64,000 nucleotides of DNA from Theropithecus gelada (Eukaryota > Chordata > Mammalia > Primates > Cercopithecidae), in contig NC_037674.1 of the NCBI RefSeq assembly GCF_003255815.1, positions 1,820,365-1,884,364 on the forward strand, given 5' to 3'. This document shows positions 34,686 to 46,537 of the stretch, one piece after another. Under the pieces are notes generated by a model. That model did no database searches. It was given only the letters and a program-made list of their open reading frames with translations, and had not been told where the DNA came from. Each line of letters starts with the position of its first letter. Within the stretch, counting starts at the first letter, position 1. The translations under genes and the position numbers were made by a program.

Positions 34686-35070
34686 ATGCAGAAAGCAGAG
34701 CTAGTCATGGAGCTGGAGAGAGATGCTGACTTTTTGCAGATGAAGATGGTAAAGCCATTATGTGCTTCCATTAAATGTGTTGTGGGAAGGCTTGATACCC
34801 ATTTGATCAGTCATAGTAATTTCCTTGGCAGTAAGCTCCAGTTTGATTTTACAACAAATATTTCCATACCGAGATTGATTTTGTAGCTTTTCCTGTGAAT
34901 ATTACTGGTGTTGCTAGACTTGCAATGGCAGCTTCCACTTACATAGAAATTGATTGCATTAAAAGGGCTTTGCAAGGCAGAGAAATTCAATTTGCTAGCC
35001 ATTTACTTCAAAGAGATTTTTCTGAGCAAGAAAGAAAGCAAAAGATTTCTCATCACTAAGAAGATTAAGA
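34686..35070 (+). other. Possible decayed coding sequence, unidentified
   Basis: A 66-aa frame (34686-34886) is followed, after a frameshift, by a second protein-like frame to a TAA near 35059 (VNITGVARLAMAAS, then ASHLLQRDF). Together they cover about 370 bp without low-complexity sequence. It might be an old retropseudogene or ERV remnant; I recognise no family, and chance is possible. Confidence 0.25.
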
Positions 35071-35598
35071 AAGTTTCAGAGCCTCAGGAGAAAATGTAAA
35101 AAGAGGCTGGTCAAACAGTCAGAAACTACATTATTGAAGAGCAATTCTGTAACAGTCATTGAGGTTTTTTCATCTTCTAATGACCGTTGATTGCCTGACA
35201 CTACTCAAGGCTTGGCAGGTTCTGGGAAAAAGAAATACCACACAACTGCTCACATACTTGTTTTGAGCTTCATTCATTTTTTGGAGATAATCGTTATGTA
35301 ACATATATCCTCCTAAGTGTTTTAATTTTTCTAAAATATATATTATGTTTAAAATTACAAGAGATTTAAAAATTTTTTGAAAGATATTTTCCTATAATCT
35401 CAATTCTGGTTTTTAAATTCATCTATAATTTATAGTCACTTTATGATTATGAAATGGTATATGAATTTGGACACTACAAAAATTAACTCATTAGTTCAAT
35501 ACTCAGTTATGCATTATTTAAAGTTCATCTATTTACTAAACATGCACAGGCAAGGTTTTGTATTAGGATGTCATTTAATATTATATTGTGAGCATTTT
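35071..35598. other. Unassigned AT-rich spacer
   Basis: No gene or repeat recognised. Confidence 0.3.
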
Positions 35599-35604
35599 CT
35601 TTTC

Positions 35605-35635
<31 letters not shown>

Positions 35636-35918
35636 GAGACGGAGTCTCTCTCTGTCACCCAGGCTGGAGTGCAGTGGCAGGATCTCAGCTCACAGCAAGC
35701 TCCACCTCCTGGGTTCACACCATTCTCCTGCCTCAGCCTCCCGAGTAGCTGGGACTACAGGTACCCGCCACCACGCCCGGCTTATTTTTTCTATTTTTTA
35801 GTAGAGTTGGGGGTTTCACACTGTTAGCCAGGATGGTCTCGATCTCCTGACCTCATGATCTGCCCGCCTTGGCCTCCCAAAGTGCTGGAATTCCAGGTGT
35901 GAGCCACTGCGCCCGGCC
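35599..35918 (-). mobile_element. AluY with (TTTTC)n tail
   Basis: Five TTTTC-like units then poly-T, GAGACGGAGTCTCTCTCTGT and body to CTGCGCCCGGCC. GCAGGATCTCAGCTC suggests the monkey AluY lineage. Confidence 0.93.
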
Positions 35919-37116
35919 TGTGTTTTCTTGTATCATTAAAGATTATTGAAATAGATGATATGCCTGATTAATATTCCTTTAAAAGTCTGTTACCATATTT
36001 TATTGAATGATTTCTGTATTGTTGGACACATTCTGCTTCTAACAGTTTAGTAGTAAAATGTACTGAGAGAAATATCAGCTTTTTTATAATCAGCTTTTTG
36101 GCCATGAGCTTTTTTTATAATCAGAAATAAGCACATGTTATTTTCTACAGGCAGATTCCCACATTTGTAATTACTACCCAACTATTCATTGTTTAATTTT
36201 ACTATATGTTAGTTTGAAGATATTAACAGTTTAAGACATTTACATGTCATTCGCTAATCATAATAGTGCTTGGACTATGCAGGAAGTACCATGAGGATGT
36301 ACACAAGGTTCATTGAAGAACATGCCAAGTATTTATTATGTTAAAATAATAATAAGAACTCCTATTCTTAGTTTATTAAAATTGTGTTTTAAAAATAAAA
36401 GAAAAGAAGTGTTGGTTTTTATTAAATATCACTTCTGCAGCTATTGATGGGGTGCCATAGCCTAGTACATTGCTTATTTTGAAGCAATGTGATGTATTGT
36501 AAGATTTTTTAAATGGGAAAGAAAGTCCTTCATTCCAGTAAGTACTATTTGGTTATTGAAAATTTTCTTTTAAAATTATTGTTGAGATTGATTTAATTCT
36601 TTCTGGGATTTTTGTCCAGAGAAGCAAAAACATTGATAGCTTTTTCTTTGGAACTACACTGGGTTATTGTGTGTAACCTGTCTTAATATAGCGAGTTGAT
36701 TAACCTTCTAATTTACTGCATGCTTTGAAACACAGTATATAGTGTCCTACAATCATTGCAAAAAGATTTCCCATGAAGTTTTCCACACCTAGAGCTCGTG
36801 GAAGGTAGTTTTCCACCACATTTGTTAACTTCAGGCTAAATTCAAGGTCATCGTGCCCTTTATTGCCCTTGCAAAGCCCCTCTTTCTTGACTTATATATA
36901 TAAATGGCATTTTGCTTTCTCTCTCTTTCATACCCTAATTCCATTCCCCTGCCATAGGCAGCCATTCAAACATCATTGATACATATTCTTTCATTTGTAT
37001 TCGTTCTTAACGCAGTTCGTAATATTGCTTTCTGAACATGTACTTCTACGTTAAATAAATAGCTTTTGATATAGACTTTAATCTATTTCTCATTTTCCAC
37101 TCCAACCTATGTTTCT
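35919..37116. other. Unassigned; L1M 3'UTR-like right end
   Basis: Mostly AT-rich and unrecognised. A short internal duplication (TCAGCTTTTTTATAATCAG / GAGCTTTTTTTATAATCAG) lies at 36075-36123. 36900-37080 resembles antisense L1M 3'UTR. Confidence 0.3.
36621..36774. repeat. Unnamed dispersed repeat, copy 1
   Basis: Aligns by eye to 38485-38640 in the same direction, sharing ACTACACTG, GTTATT, GTTGATTA/ATTGATTA, TTGAAACACA and GTCCTA in order. Confidence 0.6.
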
Positions 37117-37298
37117 ATTTTGTTTTGTTTTGTTTTTGAGACAGAATTTCGCTCTTGTCACCCAGGCTGGAGTGCAATGGTGCGATCTCGGCTCACTGCT
37201 ACCTCTGCCTCCTGGGTTCAAGCAATTCTCCTGCCTCAGCCTCCTGAGTACCTGGGATTACAGGCATCCGCCACCATGCCCAGCTAATTGTTTGTAGT
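37117..37298 (-). mobile_element. Alu, 5'-truncated
   Basis: TTTTGTTTTGTTTTTGAGAC to CCCAGCTAATTGTTTGTAG; the 5' third of the element is absent. Confidence 0.9.
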
Positions 37299-37403
37299 TT
37301 TAAAATCTATTTTCTATTTCAGTGCTTACAACTACTTTGTGACCTATTATTTTTACATTATATTTCCAGTATGAATCCATTATGTCTTAAATTTCCCCAA
37401 GTT

Positions 37404-37696
37404 GGCCGGGTGTGGTGGCTCACGCCTGTCATCCCAGCACTTTGGGAGGCCGAGGCGGGTGGATCACAAGGTCAGGAGATTGAGACCATCCTGGCTAACA
37501 TGGTGAAATCCCATCTCTACTAAAAATACAAAAAATTAGCCAGACGTGGTGGCGGGCACCTGTAGTCCCAGCTACTTGGGAGGCTGAGGCAGGAGAATGG
37601 CATGAACCCGGGAGGCGGAGCTTGCAGTGAGCCGAGGTCATGCCACTGCACTCCAGCCTGGGCAACAGAGCGAGACTTTGTCTCTAAATAAATAAA
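37404..37696 (+). mobile_element. AluY
   Basis: GGCCGGGTGTGGTGGCTCAC to a TCTAAATAAATAAATA tail. Target duplication AAATTTCCCCAAGTT on both sides, identical. Confidence 0.95.
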
Positions 37697-38484
37697 TAAA
37701 TTTCCCCAAGTTATGGACAACTTGATTGCCTCTAACCACCACTCCCAAAGACAATGTTCTGATGAATGTAATTGTACACATCCCATCATCAAATAGTGTG
37801 AGAACTGTTCTCTATATGGTCACAGCAGCAGGACTGATGGTCACAACGTCTGGGCATATTTAATTGGACCAGGGCCCCCAGGCTCTCTGCAGAACGGCTG
37901 CACCTGTGTGTATGCTTATTGGCTGCGGATTAGGTTTCCTCCATCCACAGAATTTTACTAACACTGCATTACCCAGCTGTTTTTGCCAATCTCTTATGAG
38001 TAAAATGATATCCGATTATTGTTTTAATTTGCATTCCTTTAATTACTATAATGTTTGAACAACTCTCCAAATGCTCTTTTGCTTTCTGGCTTCTTTTCTG
38101 AATTACTTTATCTGTTCATATCCTTTGCTTAGTATTTCAACCGATGTGCCTATATTTCCTCTTGTTTATTTGAAGAGTCTTTGCATAATCTGGGTATGGA
38201 TGCTTTTCAGTATTAGACTTGGAAAATAGTTCACCCCAATCTGTGATCTGTCAGTAAACTGTGTCATATTCCTTAAGGAACATAATTTTTTCTTTTGATA
38301 TAATCACATATCTAATATAGCAATATTATATCTTGTGATTTGTGCTTTTGGCATTTAGGTTATGAAGACCATCCCTGCTCTTAGGTTACAATTGTATTTT
38401 CCTACATTGTCATCTATTCAATTCTTTTCCTTTCACATTTAGTTTTTAAGATACCTGGAACCAAATGCTACAGATATGTTTATT

Positions 38485-38640
38485 AAAAGCAAAATCTATG
38501 TATTACTTTGTTTCTTTCAGACTACACTGTGTTATTATGTATAATATCTTGAAAAAGTGAATTGATTAGTTTTCCAACTTACCGGGTTATTTGAAACACA
38601 ACATATATTGTCCTAGAATAATGGCAAATAAACTACCCAT
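38485..38640. repeat. Unnamed dispersed repeat, copy 2
   Basis: Second copy of the segment at 36621-36774. It sits between two parts of an antisense L1M. A G9 run follows at 38676-38684. Confidence 0.6.
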
Positions 38641-38914
38641 AACGTTGCCCATATATGTAACTATATATGTGTGTGGGGGGGGGGTGTATCAGACTAACTT
38701 CAAGGCAATCATGAAATTGTATTTTTATATTTTTCTTTATGTAGTGACTCAGTTTTTCCAAAACCTTGTGCTAAAATGTTCCTTTGGCTATTGGGTTTTA
38801 GTGCCAACTTTTCCAGATTTTATGAGCCTATCTAGGCTTAAATATGTCGTTGAGATCTCTATTGTGTCACATTAGCCTTGCAGATTGTTGTTGAGCCAGC
38901 ACCATACTGGTCTT

Positions 38915-39232
38915 ATTTATTTATTTGTTTATTTATTTATTTTTATTTTTTTTGAGACGGAGTCTTGCTCACCCAGGCTGGAGTGCAGTGGCCAGATCTC
39001 AGCTCACTGCAAGCTCCACCTCCCGGGTTCACGCCATTCTCCTGCCTCAGCCTCCTGGGTAGCTGGGACTACAGGCGTCCGCCACCATGCCCGGCTAATT
39101 TTTTTTATATTTTTAGTAGAGATGGGGTTTCACGGTGTTAGCCAGGATGGTCTCGATCTCCTGACCTCGTGATCCGCCCGTCTCGGCCTCCCAAAGGGCT
39201 AGGATTGCAGGCATGAGCCACCGCACCCGGCC
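38915..39232 (-). mobile_element. AluY of Old World monkey type
   Basis: (TTTA)n tail, then GAGACGGAGTCTTGCTCACC, GGCCAGATCTCAGCTC and body to CCGCACCCGGCC. Target duplication TACTGGTCTTATTT on both sides. Confidence 0.94.
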
Positions 39233-39574
39233 TACTGGTCTTATTTTTATAACTTTGTGGTATATCTAAGTATCTGATATGCTTAATCATTCTTCTTTGC
39301 TCTTTTTTAAAATAAAGAGTCTTAATTATTCAAAACACTCTGTATCTCATAAATTTTTGAATCAATGTATTGACTTTCTCAAAAACTCCAGTGGGAATTT
39401 TGATTGAAATGACTTGAATCTATAGATTAATTTGGGAATAACTAACATGTTTATATTTTTAGCTCATCCTAATCATGTGCAAGAAATGTCGTTTGTTTTA
39501 GAAAACTGTAAGTCACTTTAAAAAGTTACTTTTAACAGTGATTGTGTGTTTATTTTTTCGCTGTTTGTAATAAA

Positions 39575-40140
39575 GTGTCTGACCCTAATGGCTTAATGGT
39601 TGACTCCTGAGACAGCTTTTTAAGCCTCATTCCTTCTTCTTACCCTTGTGCCTCATTTCTTGGCAAGCTGAGAAAAAAACCTGGTGCTCTCTCCTTTGTC
39701 ACCAGTTGGGGTTTCAAACCATGCAATCACCTACTGATGTACACAATTCCTCACCCAGGCCCCACCCCCTGTGTGCAATACACAACCCTAGCCAAGCCAG
39801 GTGCAGTGAGTGGTGTGTGCCTGTTGTCCCAACTACTCAGCAGCTGAGGCAGGAGGATTGTGTGAGCCCAGGAGTTCCAGGCTAGCCTGGGCAACATAGT
39901 GAGACCCTGTCGGTATTAAAACAAAACAAAACAAAACAAAACAACAACAACAAAAATAAGCTAGCCAGTCTCCTCCCTTTCCCCACTCTCTCAAGCCACT
40001 TTTAGTCCAGCTTGGGAAGCTGCCACGCTCTCCCGCAGGAGCCCTGCTATGCGAGCGATCGGCATTTCACACCCTCTCAGTGTGAGTGTGGCAACAGCCA
40101 AACCAGATTTTGGATGAGGGTCCATCTTCTTTCTGCAGAG
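39575..40140. other. LTR-like block, family not named, holding a FLAM monomer
   Basis: GC-richer than its L1 surroundings on both sides of the FLAM (39600-39795 and 39955-40140), with a CCTCCCTTTCCCCACTCTCT-type composition seen in LTRs. Assignment is a guess from composition and position. Confidence 0.3.
39798..39950 (+). mobile_element. FLAM-type free Alu monomer
   Basis: GTGTGCCTGTTGTCCCAACT, AGGCAGGAGGATTGTGTGAG and GCCTGGGCAACATAGTGAGA, a single 7SL-like arm with an internal deletion, end in an (AAAAC)n tail. Confidence 0.75.
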
Positions 40141-40484
40141 GAACAGCAACGATATTTAATTATATTTTATTTTTATTATGGTCTTATATTTTGTAAAGTA
40201 TTATATTTTTTAGTAGTTTTACTTTTGTAGAGAAATATTTGGTTTTAGAAATTGACCAGAATCTGACACTTTGCCAACCTCTTGTTGTTTTAATAATGTA
40301 TTTGTGTATTCTCTTATTTTTTCTATTCAAATTATCATGTGATCTATACATAACAATAGATTTATCTGTTCCTTTCTAATCCTGACACCTGATAATTCTA
40401 TTCTTTTCCTAGATGATTATCTAGAAGCTCCAAAACAACGTTAAATTAATATGGCTCTAGTGGGGATTTTCACCTTATCCTGAT

Positions 40485-40779
40485 CTTTTTTTTTTTTTCT
40501 TCGGAGTCTCGCTCTGTCGCCCAGGCTGGAGTCCAGTGGCCGGATCTCAGCTCACTGCAACCTCTGCCTCCCGGGTTCACGCCGTTCTCCTGCCTCAGCC
40601 TCCCGAGTAGCTGGGGCTACAGATGCCGCCACCTCGCCCGGCTAATTTTTTTGTATCTTTTAGTAGAGATGGGGTTTCACCGTGTTAGCCAGGATGGTCT
40701 CGATCTCCTGATCTCGTGATCCGCCCGCCTCGACTTCCCAAAGTGCTGGGATGACAGGCGTGAGCCCCCGCACCCGGCC
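40485..40779 (-). mobile_element. AluY of Old World monkey (AluYR-like) type
   Basis: GGCCGGATCTCAGCTC, GCCACCTCGCCCGGC and body to CGCACCCGGCC. Target duplication CCTTATCCTGATCTT / CCTTACCCTGATCTT. Confidence 0.94.
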
Positions 40780-40931
40780 CTTACCCTGATCTTAAAGAGA
40801 AGGCATCTAAAGGTTATCTGTTAAGTGTGTGTATCCTGTAGATTTTATATGCTATATATATTTTTGGAATGTAACATCTTCCAAGATGAAGAAGTTTCCT
40901 TCTATTTCTAATTCACTGAGTTCCGTTTTAA

Positions 40932-43003
40932 ATCTTCTTTTATGTTTAATTTTTGTGGGTACACAGTAGGTGCATGAGATGTTTGGATACAAGCATGCAA
41001 TGTGAAGTGACCACATCGTGGGGAACGGGGTGTGCATCCCCTCAAGCGTTTATCCTTTGTGTCACAAAAACTCCAATTACATTGTTTTAGTTATTTTAAG
41101 ATGTACAATTAAGTTATTATTGACTATAGTCACCTTGTTGTGCTATCAAATAGTAGGTCTTGTTCATTCTTTCTATTCTTTGTACCCATTAACCGTTTTT
41201 ACCTTCCCTGCAACTCCCCACTCCCCTTCCCAGCTTTTGGTAACCATCTTCCACTCTATGTCTATGAGTGCAACTGTTTTGATGTTTAAATCCCACAAAT
41301 AATTGAGAACATGTGATGTTTGTCTTTCTGCGCCTGGCTTATTTCACTTAACGTAATGATCTCCAGTTCCATGTGTGTTGCTGCAGATAACAGAATCTCA
41401 TTTGTTTTTATGGCTCTGTAGTATTCCATTGTGTATATATGCCATGTTTTCTTTATCCATTAAGCTGTTGATGGACACTTAGGTTACTTGCAAACCATAG
41501 CTATTGTGAACAAAGCCGTAACAAACATGGGAGTGCAGATATCTCTTCTGTATGCTGATTTCCTTTCTTTTGGGAATGCCCAGCAGTGGGATTGCTGGAT
41601 CCTATGGCAGCTCTATTTTTAGTTTTTTGAGGAACCTCCAAACTGCTCTCCATAGTAGTTGAACTAATTTATATTCACTTCAACAATGCACAAGAGTCAC
41701 CTTTTCTCCACATCCTTGCCAGCATTTGTTATTGACTGTCTTTTGGGTATAAGCCATTTTATCTGGGGTGAGATGATATCTCATTGTAGTTTTGATTTGC
41801 ATTTCTCTGATGACTAGTGATGGGGAGCCCTTTTTCATATACCCGTTTGACATTTGTATGTCTTCTTTTGGGAAATGTCTATTCAAACTTTTTGCCCATT
41901 TTTTGATTGGATTATTAGTTTTTGGTTTTTTTTTCCTGTAGAATTGTTTGACCTTCTTGTATATTCTGGTTATTAATCTCTTGTCAGATGGGTAGTTTGC
42001 AAATATTTTCTCCCATGCTGTGGGTTGTCTCTTCACTTTGTTGTCTGTGTCCTTTGCTGTGCAGAGGCTCCTTAACTTAATGTGATCCATTTGTCCATTT
42101 TTGCTTGGGTTGCCTGTGCTTGTGGGGTATTGCTCAAGAAATTTTTGCCCAGACCAATGTCCTAGAGATTTTCCCCCAATTTTTTTTGTAGTAGTTTCAT
42201 AGTTTAAGGTCTTAGACTGAAGTCTTTAATCCATTTTGATTTGATTTTTGTATGTGGTGAAAGATAGTTGTCTAGTTTTATTTTTCTGCATATGGTTATC
42301 CAGTTTTCCCAGCACCAATTATTGAAGAGACTGTCTTTTCCCCCAGCATATGCTCTAGGCAACTTTGTTGAAAATGAGTTCACTATAGGTGTGTGAATTT
42401 ATTTCTGGGTTCTCTATCCTATTCCATTGGTCTATTTGTCTGTTTTTATGCCAGTACCATGCTATTTTGGTTACTATGACTCTGTAATATAATTTGAAGT
42501 CAGGTAATGTGATTCCTCTAGTTTTGTTCTTTTTGCTTAGGATAGCTTGGCTGTTCTGGGTCTTTGTGATTTCATATAAATTTTAGGTTTGTTTTTTCTA
42601 TTTCTGTGAAGAATGTCATTGATATTTTAATAAAAATTGCACTGAATCTTTGCAATGGCTTTTGGTAGTACGGTCACTTTAAAACTATTGATCCTTTCAA
42701 TCCATGAGCATGGAATATTTTCCATTTTTCTGTTGTCTTCTTTATTTCCTTGGTGTTTTATGGTTTCCATTGTAGTTTTTTTTTTTTTTTTTTTTTCACT
42801 TCTTTAGTTAATTCCTAGGTATTTAATTTTATTTGTGGCTATTGTAAATGGGATTACTTTTTAAATTTCTTTTCAGATTGCTTACTGTTGTCATTTAGAA
42901 AAGCTACTGATTTTTGCATGTGGATTTTGTATCCTGCAACTTTACTGAATTAGTTTACCCGTTCTAATAGTTGTTTTGTGGAGTCTTTAGGTTTTCCAAT
43001 AGT
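40932..43003 (-). mobile_element. Primate-era L1 (L1PB/L1MA-like), 5'-truncated, 2.07 kb
   Basis: 3'UTR from GTGGGTACACAGTAGGTGCA, then ORF2 C-terminus through reverse transcriptase to TCTTTAGGTTTTCCA. The 15-bp direct repeat TGAGTTCCGTTTTAA (40917-40931) / TGAGTTACTTTTTAA (43004-43018) marks insertion into an older antisense L1. A 136-aa open remnant of the ORF2 C-terminal part survives at 41680-42090 (minus), with KKWAKSLNRHF recognisable; upstream frames are broken. A T-run sits at 42776-42796. It cannot make a working protein. Confidence 0.88.
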
Positions 43004-43600
43004 TGAGTTACTTTTTAATATCATAAAAATGTTTTGAACTTTTTGGAAGCTTTCTTTGAATCTGTTGAGATAAGCATTTATTTTTTTCTGCATTCCAACA
43101 TGGTATGTTCCACTGACAGATTTTCTAATGTGAATTCTCCATGCAGTTCTTAGTTAAACAGAATTTTGGCCTGTAGTGTATTCATTGCCATCCATTTCTA
43201 AGTATTTATAATCCTCAGAATTATTTTAAATTTAAGAATCATTTTTCCAAAATATGTAAAATTTTAGCAGGAACATATTGTATTATATTTTAAAAACAGT
43301 CTGTATGATACTGGTTCGTTGGAATTGGTGGAAGATTTTCCTTTATGGCGTAAATAATTCATATGTTACCAGATCATTTAATGTCTCTATCCCAGGTATA
43401 GCGTTCAGATTGGCTCAAGTTTTCATTTTAAGTGATATTTTAATTTTAAATGCAACTCTTTGTATAGTTATTTTTGTGTTTGCTCTAGGGATTACAATAT
43501 ACATACTGAATCTTTAAAAGTCTATTTAGAATAAAAATTGTACCTGCCTAAGTGCAATATAGAAACCTTTATAGGTCCCTTTAAACTCGTTTTTTTTTTT

Positions 43601-44780
43601 TTTTTTGGTATGTTAGCGCATATATTTTCTATGTTGTACAGACTCATTTAATCTAAAATATTTCTTACCGAATTCTGGGAAATTTGTTCTAATTTTATCA
43701 CAGAAGTTATTTCCTGGGACGTTTTCTTTTTTTGCACTTCTGTTACTTCCTATTTTCCAGATGTTGTCACTTATATATTTTCTCTCTCTTTGCTATTCCT
43801 AACTTCTGATTCTTCGGTGCTGCCTTTGAGACTCCAGTATGATCTTCCAGGCCACTCACTTGTTCTTCAGTCATTTACATTCTATTTATTCCTTTCCACA
43901 TGTTCTTTCCTAAAACAGTTTCATATTTTATAACTGATATTTTATCATATTCTTTTTTATGTCGTTTCATCTCATGCTACTAATGTTCTCTTGCTTCTTT
44001 GATATATTGATTTTGCCTCTTTTACTTTATTGCTCCATCTTTTTCAATAATTTCACTTCATGTCAAAAGTGTCTGGTTTTTCCTTTTTAATTCTAGAAGT
44101 ACTTTTTAGATGTCTGGTCATTCTGTGTGAGGCAGCAGCTGACTTGCCTGGTGACAGGTGTTGGAGGAAGGTTAAAGGCCAGGTCTCAGGTTGTGTCCTT
44201 CCACATAATTGGCACATTTTTTTTTTTTTTTTTTTTTTTACTGTCAGTTATAGTTTTCTTACCTTCAGTTATGTATTTGTCTTTCACTTGTTTATTTGCA
44301 TTATTTTTCTTATTTTAAATGACTCTTTCAGCATAACAAATACAGTGCCTTGTACACAGTAATCGATACATAATTATGATTTCCATTGTTACCATTAACA
44401 GTAAGGTTTAATTCTGCACATGAATATCCAGTTGTTCCAACACCATTTGCTGAAAAGCTTGTTCTTTGTCAAGAATCATTTGCTGACTTTCTGGAGTCAC
44501 TGTTTTATTCAGTTGACCTGTATGTCTTGCCCTTTCACCAATACCATACTGTCTAGGTTAGTTTACTGTGGATTTATGGTAATTCTAAAAATGTAGTGGT
44601 GAGTCATCATTCACCATTGTATGATGATGGTGAAGGGTGAAGATTTTTTTCTCAAAACATACTTGATGCATTTATACCTTGGGAACTTTGAACTTTGTAT
44701 TGCCTCTGTTTTCCTACAAATCTCATGGTTAACTTCTTCCATGACTCAGATTCCAACTGAAAATTTGTTTTCTAAGGAAA
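43601..44780 (-). mobile_element. Antisense old L1M pieces
   Basis: 43660-44060 is T-rich and L1M-like. 44395-44640 (GAATATCCAGTTGTTCCAAC, CAATACCATACTGTCTAGGT) is clear antisense ORF2 and repeats a part already seen further left, so it is a separate fragment. Poly-T at 44216-44239. Confidence 0.55.
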
Positions 44781-44950
44781 ATTTTTTTTTTTTTTTTCTT
44801 AAATACAGGGTCTTACAGTGTCACCAAGGCTAAAGTGCAGTGGCACAATCTTGGCTCACTGCATCCTTGACCTTCTGGGCTCAAGCAATCCTCCCACCTC
44901 AGCCTTCTGAGTAGCTGGAACTACAGGCATATGCCACTATGCCCTGTTCA
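44781..44950 (-). mobile_element. AluJ single arm / truncated Alu
   Basis: Poly-T, AAATACAGGGTCTTACAGTG, one arm ending CCACTATGCCCTG; directly followed by another Alu. Confidence 0.8.
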
Positions 44951-45259
44951 TTTTGTTTATTTTACTTTATTCTTTTTTGAGACAGGATCTTACTCTGTTG
45001 CCTAAGCTGGAGTGCAGTGGTGCTATCTTGGCTTACTGCAGCCTTGGCCTCCTGGGCTCAAGTGATGCTCCCACCTCAGTCTCCCAAGTAGCTGGAACCA
45101 GACCTGCACTACCAAACCTAGCTAATTTTTGTATTTTTTGTAGAGACAGTATCTCACTATGTTGTCCAGGCTGGTCTTGGACTCTGGACTCAAGCGATTT
45201 TCCCACCCAGGCCATTCTAAGTGCTGGGATTACAGGCATGAGCCACCAAGCCTAACCAA
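44951..45259 (-). mobile_element. AluJ
   Basis: GAGACAGGATCTTACTCTGT to CCAAGCCTAACC, both arms, high divergence. Confidence 0.9.
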
Positions 45260-45652
45260 TGAAACTTGTTTTTTTGCATCCTGTTTAATATGGTTTCTCT
45301 CACATAATTTTCTATTATAATATTTTATTTTAATTTTGTTACTGGATATACCACAATTAGAAATTATCTTTATTGTTTGTTTCCTGTCTCCTTCAGTAAA
45401 ATTTAAACAGTGGTTCAGTAACCACGTTAGCTACTGTTGGAGCAAAAACCAGGGCCTAAGCTTATCTAATACAATGTGTATTACTTTTTAAAAATGTGTG
45501 TACATTTCTTTAAATGTTATTTCTTAAGTTTCACAAAATGCTAGTCAAGATATCTTCAATAGACAGTTTGGGAACATGCTTATTAAAAGACTTTTAGACT
45601 TTAGCAATAATCATGAAGGTTACATTTTATCCTTTTTTGTTTTTTTTTTCAG

Positions 45653-45700
45653 GAACGCAGTCAAAGAACACAGAACATTTTATGCCATTTATGAAACCAG
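45653..45700 (+). other. Candidate internal exon, 48 nt, unproven
   Basis: A pyrimidine tract of 22 nt with a single G ends in TTTTTTTTTCAG at 45652. It is followed by 48 nt and then the donor ACCAG|GTACGT at 45701. Length is a multiple of three. Two of three frames are open: one reads NAVKEHRTFYAIYET, another TQSKNTEHFMPFMKP; the third has a TGA at 45692-45694. I do not recognise the gene. No partner exon was found in the window, so it may be a chance pseudo-exon. Confidence 0.35.
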
Positions 45701-46014
45701 GTACGTCCATTATACCTGCATTTTATCAATGAAAGGTTTTCACTTCTTACTAATGCTATGAGTATTAGTAGTGATTGCAATATGAGTCTATAACTTATTT
45801 TATGTATTTTGTTTTTGAAATGTTTGTCTAAATTATGTTAAGGAACAGATAGAGAGAGACTAAAAGAATATAGTGATGAAATAGTATCACCTTAACTTGT
45901 GTAATGTTGCTATAAGTTTAAATGAAAGTTTTGTTGAATTCCATCAGGGCATCTGATTCTAGGACTAGGTGCATGCAAGTTTAATATCGAGTGATTTCGC
46001 ATGGGAAAGAGCTT

Positions 46015-46105
46015 CAGACATCCTCATTTGCCATGTTTGGAGAGGTAGCCCACGAAGTTTAGGCTTGCCCAAGATCACACAGCTACTCAGAAGAGGAGTT
46101 AAAAA
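46015..46105 (-). mobile_element. MIR fragment
   Basis: Antisense MIR core: CTTGCCCAAGATCACACAGC. Confidence 0.65.
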
Positions 46106-46497
46106 AAGAAAATATGTTCCTTACCTTTATCACCATGCTCTCACATTGCTCCACAATGACTGGCCAAAAAAAAAAAAAAAAAAAAAAGCCCATGTAATTA
46201 TTTTGTGCGTATAAAATCATGTTCTCCAACTGATATTCTCTTAGAAAGAAACAAACTGACAAGAAAATCTTGCAGTAACTGTTTAGAAGTCATATATTTG
46301 AAGAAAACTAATCGTGTAATACTTTTCTTTAATCTTTAAAGATTCATCTACACTACAACTTCACAGTTAAGACTTCTCTAGATACCAACCCCTCCCAACC
46401 TCCAAACCAAATCAGCCAGCATTCCAGCCAAGGTTCATTCTCCTCTGGGTCCATTCTTTTTTAATGTTTAAAGCTTTTCTATGTAAAAATATAACCC

Positions 46498-46537
46498 CTC
46501 CTTCCTTCCTATTTTCTTTCCTTCCTTCCTTCCTTTC
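46498..46537. repeat. (CCTT)n microsatellite
   Basis: CTCCTTCCTTCCTATTTTCT then four perfect TTCC units. Confidence 0.9.

Larger units (their letters stand above)
37960..43600 (-). mobile_element. Old L1M, antisense, cut by several elements
   Basis: 37960-38470 is the 3' part of ORF2 (TATTGTTTTAATTTGCATTC). 38885-38914 plus 39233-39465 (GAGCCAGCACCATACTGGTC, GAATCTATAGATTAATTTGG) continue it. 40150-40484, 40780-40931 and 43004-43160 (GAATCTGTTGAGATAAGCAT) are reverse transcriptase. 43200-43600 is nearer the 5' end. Inserted elements: an unnamed segment at 38480-38880, an AluY, an LTR-like block with a FLAM, an AluYR and a younger L1. Parts may belong to more than one old L1. Confidence 0.6.

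Noticed and set aside
35599..35636. (TTTTC)n as a regulatory pyrimidine tract
   Set aside because: It is the expanded tail of an antisense AluY.
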